NCBI GenBank assembly: GCA_018222405.1
Contig: JAAFAI010000003.1
Coordinates: forward strand, 186,001 to 250,000
Origin: Gammaproteobacteria bacterium
GTDB taxonomy: Bacteria > Pseudomonadota > Gammaproteobacteria > Enterobacterales > Alteromonadaceae
Length of the DNA: 64,000 bases
Direction of reading: 5' to 3'
The position numbers and the translations under genes were made by a program. The notes under the pieces were generated by a model. That model was given only the letters and a program-made list of their open reading frames with translations. It was not told the origin of the DNA and did not search any database. The number at the start of each line of letters is the position of its first letter. Position 1 is the stretch's first letter. Positions 19,309-29,661 of the stretch are shown piece by piece.

Positions 19309-19727
19309 GTCTGTTTGATGTTATGTCAATTTCTGCGTCAGGTATGCATGCTGAAAGCGTACGCCTGAACACCACGGCAAGTAACATTGCCAATGCCAAT
19401 TCGGTAAGTAGTAGTGAGCAGGATACCTATCGTGCCCGTCATGCTGTTTTTGCTGCCGAGCTGAACCGCGCAACCAATGATTACAGCAAGGGCTCTGAAG
19501 TTAAGGTACTGGGCGTTGTCGAGAGCGACCGTCCGTTACAAACCGAGTATGCACCGCATAATCCGCTGGCTGATGAAAATGGTTACATCTATAAGCCTAA
19601 CGTCAATATCGTCGAAGAGATGGCCGATATGATGTCTGCGTCTAAGGCTTATGAAACCAACGTTCAACTGGCAGACACCACCAAACGCATTTTCCGTCGG
19701 GTGTTAACCCTTGGCCGTGGTCAGTAG
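19305..19727 (+). CDS. flgC: flagellar proximal rod protein FlgC
   Basis: FlgC is a proximal rod protein assembled with FlgB and FlgF. The 140-residue protein has the rod N-terminal signature (ISASGMHAESVRLNTTASN, then IANANS). It ends in the conserved region VNIVEEMADMMSASKAYETNVQ followed by the TTKRIFRRVLTLG end (split here), which identifies FlgC. It overlaps flgB by four bases (ATGA). Confidence 0.96.
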   Translation: MSLFDVMSISASGMHAESVRLNTTASNIANANSVSSSEQDTYRARHAVFAAELNRATNDYSKGSEVKVLGVVESDRPLQTEYAPHNPLADENGYIYKPNVNIVEEMADMMSASKAYETNVQLADTTKRIFRRVLTLGRGQ

Positions 19728-19752
19728 TAGCGGTCATTAAGAGGATACTAAC

Positions 19753-20442
19753 GTGAGTACAATTACCAACACGCAGGGTCTCAATAATGACCTCTACTGG
19801 CAGGAAGAAAAAGTCAAAGTGTCCGATGGCTCGGAGCAGAACCTGTCTCAGGAAGACTTTTTCGCCCTGTTAACAGAGCAGCTGTCTAATCAGGATCCTA
19901 CCAAGCCGGTGGATAACGATCAGATGGTTTCGCAGATGACCCAGTTCACCACTGCCGACGGCATCAGCAAACTTAATGAGAAGTTCGAAAGCTTCGCCAC
20001 CTCCATGACCTCGAATCAGGCGCTACAGGCTTCCAGTCTGATTGGCCAGGATGTGCTCGTAGAAGCCAACGTGGGCTATATGGGCAGTGAAGGCGCCGGC
20101 CTCAGTGGTTTTGTGGTAAACGAACAAACAGTACAGAACATGGAAATTACCATCACCAATGCCAACGGTGAAGTAGTCAGAACTATCGATGCAGGCACCC
20201 AGGGGGCCGGCAACATTGAGTTCAACTGGGATGGTACCGACCGCAGCGGCAATTTAATGCCGCCCGGCGAATACCTGGTGAGTGCAAACGGCCAGGTGAA
20301 TGGTGAAGGGGTAGCAATTTCTACCGCTATTCATCGCCACGTTAGCAGCGTAAGCCTGGCTGGTAGCAACCAGGGCATTATTTTGAATTTAGAGGGTGAT
20401 GTCAGTATCAATCTTGACGACGTTATCCAGATCGGCAGTTAG
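19753..20442 (+). CDS. flgD: hook capping protein FlgD
   Basis: FlgD caps the growing hook and guides FlgE polymerisation; it is lost on completion. The 229-residue product begins at GTG 19753, with AGAGGA seven bases before. The conserved N-terminal region is LSQEDFFALLTEQLSNQDPT followed by KPVDNDQMVSQMTQF. The C-terminal half carries the FlgD Ig-like domain (FNWDGTDRSGNLMPPGEYLV). It lies between flgC and flgE in the usual order. Confidence 0.96.
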   Translation: MSTITNTQGLNNDLYWQEEKVKVSDGSEQNLSQEDFFALLTEQLSNQDPTKPVDNDQMVSQMTQFTTADGISKLNEKFESFATSMTSNQALQASSLIGQDVLVEANVGYMGSEGAGLSGFVVNEQTVQNMEITITNANGEVVRTIDAGTQGAGNIEFNWDGTDRSGNLMPPGEYLVSANGQVNGEGVAISTAIHRHVSSVSLAGSNQGIILNLEGDVSINLDDVIQIGS

Positions 20443-20456
20443 TAGGAGAAAAGCAC

Positions 20457-21863
20457 ATGTCTTTTAACATTGCATTAAGTGGCGTCTCTGCCGCACAGAA
20501 AGATTTAGACACTACCGCAAATAACATTGCTAATGTGAACACGGTAGGTTTTAAAGAGTCGCGGGCCGAGTTTGGTGATGTATACGCCGCCTCACTGTTA
20601 GCCAGCGGTAAAACCAAAGTGGGCGATGGTGTCCTGACTCAGGAAGTTGCCCAGCAGTTCAGCCAGGGTAGCCTGCAGTTTACTAATACCGCCCTGGATC
20701 TGGCGATTACCGGTAATGGCTTCTTTGCCACGGTACCAGAGATCACCTCGCGGGATTTCTCCTTTACCCGTGCCGGTCAGTTTAAGCTGGACGAAAACAA
20801 CTTCGTGGTTAACAGCAGCGGTGATAACCTGCTGGGTTTTCCGGTAAACCCCGATGGCACCAGTTCATCAGTCGCTTTAAGTACTACCGAACCTGTGCGT
20901 ATTCCTGACTCATCAGGTTCACCGCAGGCGACTCAGGAAGTCACCATGCGTATGAACCTGCCTGCGAACGACGATTATCTGGATCCGGCATCGTTTAACC
21001 CCGATGACACCCTTACGTATAATGCGGCAACCTCGGTTACCGTTTACGATTCACTGGGTGAAAGTCATATTATGACTTATTACTTTGTGAAGGATGGCAC
21101 CGACCAGGCGGGACCAACCGGCCCGGATCAGCTCAACAGCTGGTTAATGTTTGCCACTCTTGATGATACCCCGGTAGATATTGCCAACGGTGATACCAGT
21201 GTACCGCTGCCAACCAGAGACGATCCGCAAAACCCGGGTACTTCTGAGCCCTGGTTACCGGCCAGATTGTCATTTAACCAGAGTGGTGACTTTACCTCAC
21301 AAATTCCGGCCGGCGGTATTACTACGGTAGCCTTGGGGGACGACGGTACTGCTAACTCAGCTATTGCATTGACCGGCGGCGCCGATCAGACGCAAACCAT
21401 TTCCATAGACTTCAACCTGGATCCACTGGGCGGGCAAACCATTAATGAGCCTACTCAGTACGCCTCTGCGTTTGAAGTAACCTCACTGGAGCAGGATGGT
21501 CTGCCGGTGGGCCGTTTAACCGGCGTAGATATCGGTGAAGACGGTCTGGTCAGAGCGACGTTCTCCAACGGTACTTCAGAGCCGGTGGTACGTGTTGCGT
21601 TAGTACGGTTTGCCAATGAGCAGGGCCTGACCCAGCAGAGCAATACCCAGTGGAAAGAGTCCATTGAGTCTGGTGAAGCGCTGGCGGGTGAAGCGACTAC
21701 AGGAACCTTCGGTGAAATCAATTCCTCTGCCCTTGAACAGGCTAACGTGAACCTGACTACTGAGCTTATTGACATGATCATTGCACAGCGGAACTTCCAG
21801 GCTAACTCGCGGGCGCTGGAAGTCAATAACCAGCTCAACCAGACTATCCTGAATATCCGCTAG
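20457..21863 (+). CDS. flgE: flagellar hook protein FlgE
   Basis: FlgE forms the curved hook. The 468-residue protein has the rod/hook N-terminal motif (ALSGVSAAQKDLDTTANNIA), then the GNGFFATVPE segment of the first globular domain. The C-terminal motif NVNLTTELIDMIIAQRNFQA and ANSRALEVNNQLNQTIL shows the conserved axial helices. Length is in the common range for marine gammaproteobacteria and exceeds the 402 of Salmonella because of the surface domains. A strong terminator follows, which splits flgBCDE from flgF onward. Confidence 0.96.
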   Translation: MSFNIALSGVSAAQKDLDTTANNIANVNTVGFKESRAEFGDVYAASLLASGKTKVGDGVLTQEVAQQFSQGSLQFTNTALDLAITGNGFFATVPEITSRDFSFTRAGQFKLDENNFVVNSSGDNLLGFPVNPDGTSSSVALSTTEPVRIPDSSGSPQATQEVTMRMNLPANDDYLDPASFNPDDTLTYNAATSVTVYDSLGESHIMTYYFVKDGTDQAGPTGPDQLNSWLMFATLDDTPVDIANGDTSVPLPTRDDPQNPGTSEPWLPARLSFNQSGDFTSQIPAGGITTVALGDDGTANSAIALTGGADQTQTISIDFNLDPLGGQTINEPTQYASAFEVTSLEQDGLPVGRLTGVDIGEDGLVRATFSNGTSEPVVRVALVRFANEQGLTQQSNTQWKESIESGEALAGEATTGTFGEINSSALEQANVNLTTELIDMIIAQRNFQANSRALEVNNQLNQTILNIR

Positions 21864-21881
21864 GTTAATTATTAACTCCCC

Positions 21882-21907
21882 GGGCCGCAGCATGCGGCCC
21901 TTCTTTT
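21882..21907 (+). terminator. intrinsic terminator after flgE
   Basis: An 8-bp GC-rich stem GGGCCGCA (21882-21889) and TGCGGCCC (21893-21900) with a 3-base loop is followed by TTCTTTT. It ends the flgBCDE transcript. Confidence 0.9.
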
Positions 21908-21937
21908 ATCCTCTCTTCGCCTGCTTATTCGCCGTTT

Positions 21938-21953
21938 TGGCACTGCCTTTGCA
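21938..21953 (+). promoter_or_regulatory. sigma54 promoter for flgF onward
   Basis: TGGCACTGCCTTTGCA is a full consensus sigma54 site (GG-N10-GC) about 40 bases before flgF. No other clear promoter appears before the flagellin region, so it may serve flgFGHIJKL. Confidence 0.9.
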
Positions 21954-21993
21954 GAGTAATTAATAATTATTATTAAAGCGTCAAAAGGCAGTC

Positions 21994-22737
21994 ATGGATA
22001 AATTACTCTATATCGCCAGTAGTGGCGCCAATCAGGACCTGGTTGGTACGTCTTTACGGGCCAATAACCTGGCTAACGCACAAACCAATGGCTTTAAAGC
22101 GCAGCTGGAACAGGCAAGGTCGATGCCGGTATACGGCGAAGGTTTGCCGACCCGGGTGTTCGCCATGACCGAAAGCCCCACTAATAACTATGAATCCGGG
22201 CCGTTAATTCAGACCCACCGTGATCTGGATGTGGCCATTCAGGGCGATGGCTGGTTTGCCGTGCAGGATAAGCAGGGTAATGAAGCCTACACCCGAGATG
22301 GTAATTTCCAGCTCGGTCAGGACGGTGTGCTGGAAGACGTCCATGGCAACGTGGTGATGGGCGATGCCGGCCCGCTGTTTTTGCCGGTGCCGCTGGATAA
22401 CCTGAATATTGCCGCCGATGGCACTATTTCCATTCGTCCTCAGGGAGCACCAGAGGCGGTTATTGAAGAAGTTGGCCGGCTCAAACTGGTTAACCCGGAA
22501 TACAGCAACCTCGAAAGAGGTAATGATGGCTTATTCCGCCAGAAAGATGGCACCGATGCCCAGGCCGATGAAACGGTGACGGTAATGACCGGCATGCTTG
22601 AGGGCTCAAACGTGAACGCCATTGAAGAAATGGTCAGTATGATTCACCTGCAGCGTCATTATGAGCTGCAGGTCAAGATGATGAAGAAAGCCGACACGCT
22701 AGATATGCGCGGCAACATGCTATTACGCATTATTTAA
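21994..22737 (+). CDS. flgF: flagellar proximal rod protein FlgF
   Basis: FlgF is a rod protein between the proximal rod and the distal rod protein FlgG. The 247-residue product starts MDKLLYIASSGANQDLVGTS, which is typical of FlgF, and carries the GDGWFAVQDKQGNEAYTRDG globular segment. It ends with EGSNVNAIEEMVSMIHLQRHYELQ (split) and the C-terminal axial helix. It is the first gene after the sigma54 site at 21938. Confidence 0.96.
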   Translation: MDKLLYIASSGANQDLVGTSLRANNLANAQTNGFKAQLEQARSMPVYGEGLPTRVFAMTESPTNNYESGPLIQTHRDLDVAIQGDGWFAVQDKQGNEAYTRDGNFQLGQDGVLEDVHGNVVMGDAGPLFLPVPLDNLNIAADGTISIRPQGAPEAVIEEVGRLKLVNPEYSNLERGNDGLFRQKDGTDAQADETVTVMTGMLEGSNVNAIEEMVSMIHLQRHYELQVKMMKKADTLDMRGNMLLRII

Positions 22738-22779
22738 TAATTTGCCGCCAGCAACGAATAAGGCAGAGGAGAGACAATT

Positions 22780-23568
22780 ATGCATCCAGCACTTTGGATC
22801 AGTAAAACCGGACTTGATGCCGCGCAAACCGACGTAGCCGTGGTATCTAACAACCTGGCTAACGCGTCTACCGTTGGGTTTAAAAAGGATCGGGCGATCT
22901 TTGAAGATTTGCTCTATCAAAATATTAACCAGCCTGGTGGTCGCTCCTCTGCGGATACCGAACTGCCGTCAGGGTTAATGGTGGGGGCGGGCTCTAAAGT
23001 GGTTGCTACGCAAAAAGCCCACACTCAGGGCAACCTGTTAACCACCGACAATGCACTGGATATGTCTATTCAGGGCCGCGGATTTTTTGAAATTCTGCAG
23101 CCAGACGGCACCATCGCCTATACCAGAAATGGTCAGTTTACGTTAAACGATCAGGGGCAAATTGTTACTCCGGGCGCAGGTTTCCTGTTGCAGCCGGAAA
23201 TCGCCATTCCTGAAGATGCCCAGCAAATCACCATTTCACAGGATGGTGAGGTGTCTGCATCGGTGCGTGGCCAGGCTGAGCCTCAGGTGCTTGGTCAGCT
23301 CAATATATCTGATTTTGTTAACCCGACCGGCTTACAGCCAGTGGGCCAGAACCTGTATGTGGAAACGGCGGTATCCGGCGCGCCATTGCAGGGCGTACCT
23401 GGTCTGCAGGGGCTGGGAACCATCGTGCAGGGGACGCTGGAAACGTCCAACGTGAATGTGACCGAAGAACTGGTAAATCTGATTGAAAGCCAACGGCTAT
23501 ATGAAATGAACTCCAAAGTCATTTCATCGGTTGACCAGATGCTTGGTCAGGTTATACAGCAGCTTTAA
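22780..23568 (+). CDS. flgG: flagellar distal rod protein FlgG
   Basis: FlgG makes the distal rod that crosses the periplasm inside the L and P rings. The 262-residue protein has the family length and the N-terminal ALWISKTGLDAAQTDVAVVS motif. The FlgG-specific insertion is present (FEDLLYQNINQPGG), as is the C-terminal LETSNVNVTEELVNLIESQR. It follows flgF by 42 bases with AGAGGAGAG before the ATG. Confidence 0.97.
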   Translation: MHPALWISKTGLDAAQTDVAVVSNNLANASTVGFKKDRAIFEDLLYQNINQPGGRSSADTELPSGLMVGAGSKVVATQKAHTQGNLLTTDNALDMSIQGRGFFEILQPDGTIAYTRNGQFTLNDQGQIVTPGAGFLLQPEIAIPEDAQQITISQDGEVSASVRGQAEPQVLGQLNISDFVNPTGLQPVGQNLYVETAVSGAPLQGVPGLQGLGTIVQGTLETSNVNVTEELVNLIESQRLYEMNSKVISSVDQMLGQVIQQL

Positions 23569-23582
23569 TCTAAGGTGATCTT

Positions 23583-24266
23583 ATGATGCGTGTTTTACTG
23601 GTATTTACTTGTGTTGCACTGATTAGCGGTTGTGCCAGTACATCGTCCGAACGCGTTGAGGCGAATGATCCATCCTTTGCGCCGGTGATCCCCGAGATGC
23701 CGCGCGAGCAAATCGTTGAGGATGGCGGCCTGTTCCGCCCGCGCATGGCTAATAGTCTTTATTCAGACGTGACGGCCCGACGGGTAGGGGACATCATCAC
23801 TGTCACTCTCAGTGAAAATACCAATGCCACCAAATCTGCCGGCACCACTACGTCTAAAGAAACCGGCGTTGATGTGCAGCCCATTACCGGTTTAGGCGGT
23901 AATGCATTGAACATCGGTAACCAGTCCATTCAACTGGGGGTAAACTCTTCCAGCGAATTTGCCGGTGATGCCCAGGCGAATCAGAGTAACAGCCTGAACG
24001 GCAGTATTTCGGTTACCGTCACGGACGTGCTGGCCAATCAGAACCTGGTCATACGCGGTGAAAAATGGCTGACGTTAAACCACGGTGATGAATACATCCG
24101 TTTAACCGGCATTATCCGCGCATCGGATATCTCGCCGGAAAACGAAATCCTGTCTACCCGTATTGCCAATGCCCGCATTCAATACAGTGGTACCGGTAGC
24201 TTTGCCCGCTCTCAGGAGAAAGGCTGGCTGACTAAATTCTTTTCTTCACAATGGTGGCCTTTTTAG
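23583..24266 (+). CDS. flgH: flagellar L-ring lipoprotein FlgH
   Basis: FlgH forms the L ring in the outer membrane. The 227-residue product has a lipoprotein signal with lipobox LISGC. The conserved FlgH core follows: [20 protein letters not shown] with [18 protein letters not shown], then [20 protein letters not shown] and [18 protein letters not shown]. It shares a short junction with flgI: the flgI start at 24275 lies 9 bases after its stop. Confidence 0.97.
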   Translation: MMRVLLVFTCVALISGCASTSSERVEANDPSFAPVIPEMPREQIVEDGGLFRPRMANSLYSDVTARRVGDIITVTLSENTNATKSAGTTTSKETGVDVQPITGLGGNALNIGNQSIQLGVNSSSEFAGDAQANQSNSLNGSISVTVTDVLANQNLVIRGEKWLTLNHGDEYIRLTGIIRASDISPENEILSTRIANARIQYSGTGSFARSQEKGWLTKFFSSQWWPF

Positions 24267-24274
24267 GGGGTAAC

Positions 24275-25384
24275 ATGGGTAAATTATTAAGTGTTGTACT
24301 ATGTTGTCTGAGCCTGGTGACCAGCGCTCATGCCCAGCGGATCAAAGACGTAGCCAGTATTCAGGGCGTGCGCAGTAACCAGTTAATTGGGTATGGTCTG
24401 GTGGTGGGCTTACCCGGTACCGGCGAGCAGAGCCCGTTTACCGAGCAAAGTTTCAGAACCATGCTGACCAATTTTGGCATCAGTCTGGACCCGAACATTA
24501 AACCCAAAATTAAGAACGTCGCGGCAGTGGCTGTCCATGCGGAGTTACCACCATTTATCAAACCCGGCCAGACCATTGATGTAACGGTTTCGTCGGTAGG
24601 TGAAGCCAGCAGTTTGCAGGGCGGTACCTTATTACAAACCTTTCTTAAAGGTGTGGATGGCAATATTTATGCAGTAGCGCAGGGTAGCCTGGTTGTCAGT
24701 GGTTTTGGTGCTGAGGGCGGTGATGGCTCGCGAGTGGTGGTGAATACGCCAACCGTCGGCCGGATTGCTAACGGTGCATTGGTTGAGCGGGCAGTGCCAA
24801 GCGGTTTTGCCAGCGGCGACAGCCTGACGCTGAATTTACATTACCCTGATTTCTCTACCGCCAAAGCACTGGCCGATGTAATTAATCAGCGCCTTGGTGC
24901 TCAGCCGGAAAAAGGCTATGCCATTGCAGAGCCACTGGATGCAGCGTCGGTAAGAGTGACAGCGCCTCGCGATCCAGGCCAGCGCGTAGGCTTTTTAGCT
25001 ACCCTGGAAAACTTTGAATTCACCCCTGCAGATGCACCTGCACGTGTGGTGGTTAATAGCCGCACCGGCACGATTGTTATTGGTCGCGACGTGCGTTTAT
25101 TACCCGCCGCAATCACCCACGGTGGCCTTACCGTTACCATCAGTGAAAACCAGCAGGTTACGCAACCTAATGCGCTGGCCGACGGTGAAACAGCAGTAAC
25201 TACGCAGTCCATCATTGATGTCAATCTGGCCGATAGCCGCATGTTTAAGTTTGAACCGGGCGTGACCCTGGATCAACTGGTGCGCGCGGTTAACGAGGTA
25301 GGCGCAGCGCCGGGCGATCTGATGGCTATTCTTGAAGCGCTTCGCCAGGCAGGCGCGTTACAGGGCGAACTGGTGGTGATCTGA
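24275..25384 (+). CDS. flgI: flagellar P-ring protein FlgI
   Basis: FlgI forms the periplasmic P ring around the rod and is assembled with FlgA. From ATG 24275 (GGGGG before it) the protein has 369 residues with a signal peptide cleaved after SAHA. The family core is [38 protein letters not shown] and the end [20 protein letters not shown]. An in-frame ATG at 24251 lies inside flgH and would spoil the signal peptide. Its stop overlaps the flgJ start (TGATG). Confidence 0.97.
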   Translation: MGKLLSVVLCCLSLVTSAHAQRIKDVASIQGVRSNQLIGYGLVVGLPGTGEQSPFTEQSFRTMLTNFGISLDPNIKPKIKNVAAVAVHAELPPFIKPGQTIDVTVSSVGEASSLQGGTLLQTFLKGVDGNIYAVAQGSLVVSGFGAEGGDGSRVVVNTPTVGRIANGALVERAVPSGFASGDSLTLNLHYPDFSTAKALADVINQRLGAQPEKGYAIAEPLDAASVRVTAPRDPGQRVGFLATLENFEFTPADAPARVVVNSRTGTIVIGRDVRLLPAAITHGGLTVTISENQQVTQPNALADGETAVTTQSIIDVNLADSRMFKFEPGVTLDQLVRAVNEVGAAPGDLMAILEALRQAGALQGELVVI

Positions 25385-26337
25385 TGGACGTACTGAATAC
25401 AAAATCGCAGTTAGAGTCGGCCCGCAACGTTCATGACTTATCCAGTCTGAACCGCTTACGTGAGGCTGCTTATTCGAAAGATGACGAAGCGCTCAAAGAA
25501 GCAGCGCAGCAGTTTGAAGCGATTTTTGTCCAGATGATGCTCAAATCCATGCGTAAAGCCCAGGATGCCATGGCCGATAAAGACAGCCCTTTTAATTCCG
25601 AAGAAGTGAAGTTCTATCGTGACATGCACGATAAACAGCTCGCTCAGGATCTGTCCAGCGGTGGCGGTGTTGGCCTGGCGGAGATTATTGTGCAGCAGTT
25701 GGGGCAACATGATATCAACGATTATATTCCGGCCAGTGTGGCCCGTAATGACGGAAATCTGGCGTCGCTGAATCGGCAACGGGAATTCCGCATTGAGCAG
25801 GCACAACAAACAGCCGAACTACTCAGCGATCCACAATCACAACAGGCCTTTAAAACTGCCGCGTTTAGTAACCCTCAGGAGTTCGTCGAACAACTTTGGC
25901 CAGCTGCCATCGAAGCGGCAGAAAAACTGGGTATTGAGCCCAGGGCATTACTGGCGCAGGCGGCAGTGGAAACTGGCTGGGGTCAACATGTTATTCATCA
26001 TGGCAGTGGCAACAGTGCCAATAACCTGTTCGGTATTAAAGCCAATAGCAACTGGCAGGGTGAGTCGGCAACGGTCAATACCATGGAGTTTGACGGAACG
26101 GTAGCGCGCCAGCAGCGCGCTGCATTTCGCTCTTACGATAATTTACAGCAAGGCTTTGAAGATTACGTGCAGTTTATTCGAGGTCAGGAACGGTACCGCC
26201 CGGCTGTAGAAAATGCCGGCGATCCTAAGACGTACTTTAAGGCGTTACAGGATGCGGGGTACGCCACGGATCCGCAGTATGCGGATAAGGTGATGGCCGT
26301 TTATAACAGTGATTCTTTGCGGAGCTATCTGCCATGA
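25384..26337 (+). CDS. flgJ: flagellar rod cap and peptidoglycan hydrolase FlgJ
   Basis: FlgJ caps the growing rod and opens the peptidoglycan for it. The 317-residue protein has the N-terminal rod-cap domain (about 30-110, QFEAIFVQMMLKSMRKAQDA) and a C-terminal N-acetylglucosaminidase domain (about 165-315). The likely catalytic Glu is in AQAAVETGWGQHV and the family tyrosines are near ENAGDPKTYFKALQDAGYAT. The dual-domain form is typical of gammaproteobacteria. Confidence 0.96.
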   Translation: MDVLNTKSQLESARNVHDLSSLNRLREAAYSKDDEALKEAAQQFEAIFVQMMLKSMRKAQDAMADKDSPFNSEEVKFYRDMHDKQLAQDLSSGGGVGLAEIIVQQLGQHDINDYIPASVARNDGNLASLNRQREFRIEQAQQTAELLSDPQSQQAFKTAAFSNPQEFVEQLWPAAIEAAEKLGIEPRALLAQAAVETGWGQHVIHHGSGNSANNLFGIKANSNWQGESATVNTMEFDGTVARQQRAAFRSYDNLQQGFEDYVQFIRGQERYRPAVENAGDPKTYFKALQDAGYATDPQYADKVMAVYNSDSLRSYLP

Positions 26338-26383
26338 AAAAGTGTTGCCCGGTAATATTGCCCCATCAGGCTAAGGCGTGCTT

Positions 26384-28429
26384 ATGAGCGGCAATGTTGA
26401 TTTATATTCCATTGCTACCAGCGGTGTAAATGCCAGCAGCCGGTTGCTGGCGACCACCAGTAATAACATCGCCAATGTTAACTCTGAAGGCTATGTGCGT
26501 GAGCGTACTTCGGTAACCAGTGAGCTTTATGGTGGCGTCGGTCGGGCAACCACAGAGCGGGTTATCAATCAGTTTGCGCAAAATCAGTTGCGCCGTGATA
26601 CCACGTTAGTGGGCGAGTGGCAGACGTTTTCTGAAAAGACCTCAGCGATAGATAATCTGTTGGCCAATGAAGCCAATTCGCTGTCTACCGGGTTTAGCGA
26701 CTTTTTTGCCTCGCTACAGACCGCCGCTGACGATCCGACTAATTTGTCTTCACGCCAACTGGTGCTTTCAGAGGGCGGGGCATTGCTGCGCCGCATGTCG
26801 TCACTTGCTGATTTTATGGAAGCCAAGGAAGAAGAGCTAAACCTTGAATTTACCAGTATGGTAAAGCACGCCAACAGCCTGATTGAGTCTATAGGCGAAC
26901 TTAATAAAGCCATTCTGGTAGCAAAAGGCAATTTTAAAGACAGTGAACCCTCGGCTTTACTTAACGAACGTGATCAAGCCATTACTGATCTGGCGGAGAT
27001 CATGGATATCACCGTGCGGGAAAGTAAAAATGCCAACGGCTCTTTGTTGGTCAACCTTTCCAGTGGTGAGTCACTGGTACTGGAAGATGGCAGCTTTAAC
27101 CTTTTTGAGCTTAGCGACAATGCCGATTTCATGCAAAAGCAACTGGAACTGGCAACTAATTTTTCTGGCAGCAAACCCAATACCGATATCAATATTGCTG
27201 AGGAAGATCTTGGCGGCGCTTTAGGTGGTCTGTTTCGCTATCGGGATGAGGTACTAGGGCCGTCGCAGCGGGATATAGGCCAGATGGCGGTGGCCTTTGC
27301 CGATGCGGTGAATTCGCAAAACCGCCTGGGTATGGATCTGGATTTTCAGCTTGGCGGCGACATATTCACGCTGCCTGAGCTGAGCGGCCTGCCGTACAGC
27401 AATACACCGCCAACGCTGGCTTTATCCGGTCAGTTTACTTCCGGTAAAGGTAACGAGCTTACCGATGCCGATATTCGCGTGTCTGTTACCAACGTTACCG
27501 GCGCCGGTGTACCCAGTGAGGTATCGGTGGAACTGCTAAATGGCGATGGCACGCCTAAGCTGGATGAAAACAATCAGCCGGTGCTGTTCAGTAACATTAC
27601 GTTAAATGCCGGCTATACCGAAATCCCGGGCGGCATCGAAATTGAATTTCAATCTGCCGGTGGCTATAGCTCAGGCAACCAGTTTCTGGTTCAGCCGGTA
27701 AAATACAGCGCATCGGATATTACTATGGCCACCTCCCGGCCAGAAGATTTAGCCTTTGCCAGCCCGGTCCGTGGTGATGCCGGCAACAATAATCTTGGCG
27801 ATGCCACCGTAGTGAATACTCAGGTGTACGATACCGATATCACCACATCATTTTTTGATGGCGCGGGTGGGCTGGATGCCGGTGCCCCTGCGCAGATACG
27901 TTTTACCGCTGCCGACAGCTACGAAGTGCTTGATAGCGGTGGCACGGTGCTATCTACCGTTACCGGGGCCACTGATTTTAATAATCTGCTGGCCCAGGCG
28001 GGCGGCGGTTTAGATGGCAGCTATGATATCAGTCTTGAAGGGATACCTGCTGCCGGCGACACCTTTTCGATCAGCTACAATACCAACGGTAGCTTTGATA
28101 ACCAGAATGCACTGGAGTTGGCCTCGCTGAAGCAAGCGTCGTTGGTGCAACTGAGCACTAACTCAAGCAGTGAGCCGCGCACCCTGCACGAGAGTTACTC
28201 TACGCTGGTAAGCCGGGTGGGCGAAGAGTCAGCCTCTGCCAGTATTGCTCTGCAAGCTGCCGAAAGCATGAAGGTACAGTCTACTGAATGGTTTGACTCG
28301 GTGTCGGGAGTGAGTCTGGATGAAGAAGCTGCGAACCTTGTGCGTTATCAGCAGTCTTATGCTGCAGCAGCCAGAATTTTGAGCACTGCCCAGGAATTGT
28401 TTAATACTATTTTATCGTCGGTCAGGTAA
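26384..28429 (+). CDS. flgK: hook-filament junction protein FlgK (HAP1)
   Basis: FlgK connects hook and filament. From ATG 26384 (AAGG seven bases before) the product has 681 residues, longer than the 553 of Salmonella because of extra surface domains in the middle (about 330-560). The ends are conserved: YSIATSGVNASSRLLATTSN with NIANVNSEGYVRE, and the C-terminal VSLDEEAANLVRYQQSYAAA with ARILSTAQELFNTIL. FlgN at 15246 is its expected chaperone. An upstream GTG at 26378 would add two residues. Confidence 0.96.
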   Translation: MSGNVDLYSIATSGVNASSRLLATTSNNIANVNSEGYVRERTSVTSELYGGVGRATTERVINQFAQNQLRRDTTLVGEWQTFSEKTSAIDNLLANEANSLSTGFSDFFASLQTAADDPTNLSSRQLVLSEGGALLRRMSSLADFMEAKEEELNLEFTSMVKHANSLIESIGELNKAILVAKGNFKDSEPSALLNERDQAITDLAEIMDITVRESKNANGSLLVNLSSGESLVLEDGSFNLFELSDNADFMQKQLELATNFSGSKPNTDINIAEEDLGGALGGLFRYRDEVLGPSQRDIGQMAVAFADAVNSQNRLGMDLDFQLGGDIFTLPELSGLPYSNTPPTLALSGQFTSGKGNELTDADIRVSVTNVTGAGVPSEVSVELLNGDGTPKLDENNQPVLFSNITLNAGYTEIPGGIEIEFQSAGGYSSGNQFLVQPVKYSASDITMATSRPEDLAFASPVRGDAGNNNLGDATVVNTQVYDTDITTSFFDGAGGLDAGAPAQIRFTAADSYEVLDSGGTVLSTVTGATDFNNLLAQAGGGLDGSYDISLEGIPAAGDTFSISYNTNGSFDNQNALELASLKQASLVQLSTNSSSEPRTLHESYSTLVSRVGEESASASIALQAAESMKVQSTEWFDSVSGVSLDEEAANLVRYQQSYAAAARILSTAQELFNTILSSVR

Positions 28430-28434
28430 CAGCC

Positions 28435-29661
28435 ATGCGTATTTCAACCAATCAACTTTATGATCAGAATATCCGTGCCATTATGGATAATCAGTCAGGG
28501 CTTGCTGACACCCAGCAGCAGTTGAGTACGGGTAAGAAAATTAATCGCCCGTCGGACGATCCGGTTGGCACTGCCAAAGTCCTGCGCATGACCGAAGAGC
28601 TGGCCAGCTTAGAACAGTACCAACGCAATAATGATCTGGTAACCGGTTCGCTCGAGCAACAAGAAACCATTCTGCGAAATATTACCGATTCGGTGAACCG
28701 CGCCCGAGTGCTGACTATTCAGGCCGGTGACGGGTTATTATCTGATGCCGATCGTAAAGCGCTGGCGTCAGAGATTGGCCAGATCAAAGACGAAGTCTTC
28801 GATCTGATGAACTCGCGAAATGCCGAAGGTGACTATTATTTTTCGGGATATCAGTCTGAATCCCAGCCATTCGTTTTAAATGCCGGCGGCGCTGGAAACG
28901 CTTATACCTATCAGGGTGATAGTGGCAGCAACGAAGTACAACTTTCCAATAGTGTGAAAGTAAGAAGCAGTGCCTCAGGGCAATCTTTATTCGAAGATGT
29001 TCCCGCGCGCCGTAACTTCACCATTACCGGTAATACCGGGATAACCGTGGATGAAGCGCTGGTGGCCGGGCAGGGCGACTTTGATACTTTCTATAAGAAT
29101 AACTACGATCCGCTCAACGGTGCCAATAATAATTATCGTATTACTATCACTGCGCCCAACCAGGTGCAAATTCAGAACCTCGGTACAGGTAGCGTAGTCG
29201 CGACTAAAGATTTTACCTCTGGAGAGCCATTCAGTTTTGCCGGCATCGATTTTAACCTGCAGGGCGGAACCGGTAATACCCTGGATTTTCAGCTAGATGC
29301 ACCGCAAAAGAAAAATATAGCCACCACGCTCTATGATTTACAGCAGGTACTGAATAATGATCAGGTGGATGATGCCGCCTATCGTGAAGCGTTAAGTGAT
29401 GCCCTGGTAGGCATTGATAATGGCCTGGAAAAAATAGCGTCTGAAACCTCGTCTATTGGTGCCAGGCTGAATGTGGCCCAATCGGTTTATGAAACTAATC
29501 TGGATTTGGAAGTGTCGACCAAAGAGGCGCGCAGCGCTATCCAGGACGTGGACTATGCCGAAGCCTCGGCCGAGTTTGCCAAGCAGGAAGCCGCGCTCAC
29601 TGCTGCACTGACCACGTTCCCGCGAATTTCTAATCTATCGCTGTTTAATTACATCTCGTAA
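28435..29661 (+). CDS. flgL: hook-filament junction protein FlgL (HAP3)
   Basis: FlgL is the second junction protein between hook and filament. The 408-residue product starts with MRISTNQLYDQNIRAIMDNQ and the D0/D1 helices containing QQQLSTGKKINRPSDDPVGT. It ends with KEARSAIQDVDYAEASAEFA, the flagellin-like C-terminal helix. It follows flgK by five bases. Its last 13 bases overlap the end of the converging sialidase-like gene. Confidence 0.95.
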   Translation: MRISTNQLYDQNIRAIMDNQSGLADTQQQLSTGKKINRPSDDPVGTAKVLRMTEELASLEQYQRNNDLVTGSLEQQETILRNITDSVNRARVLTIQAGDGLLSDADRKALASEIGQIKDEVFDLMNSRNAEGDYYFSGYQSESQPFVLNAGGAGNAYTYQGDSGSNEVQLSNSVKVRSSASGQSLFEDVPARRNFTITGNTGITVDEALVAGQGDFDTFYKNNYDPLNGANNNYRITITAPNQVQIQNLGTGSVVATKDFTSGEPFSFAGIDFNLQGGTGNTLDFQLDAPQKKNIATTLYDLQQVLNNDQVDDAAYREALSDALVGIDNGLEKIASETSSIGARLNVAQSVYETNLDLEVSTKEARSAIQDVDYAEASAEFAKQEAALTAALTTFPRISNLSLFNYIS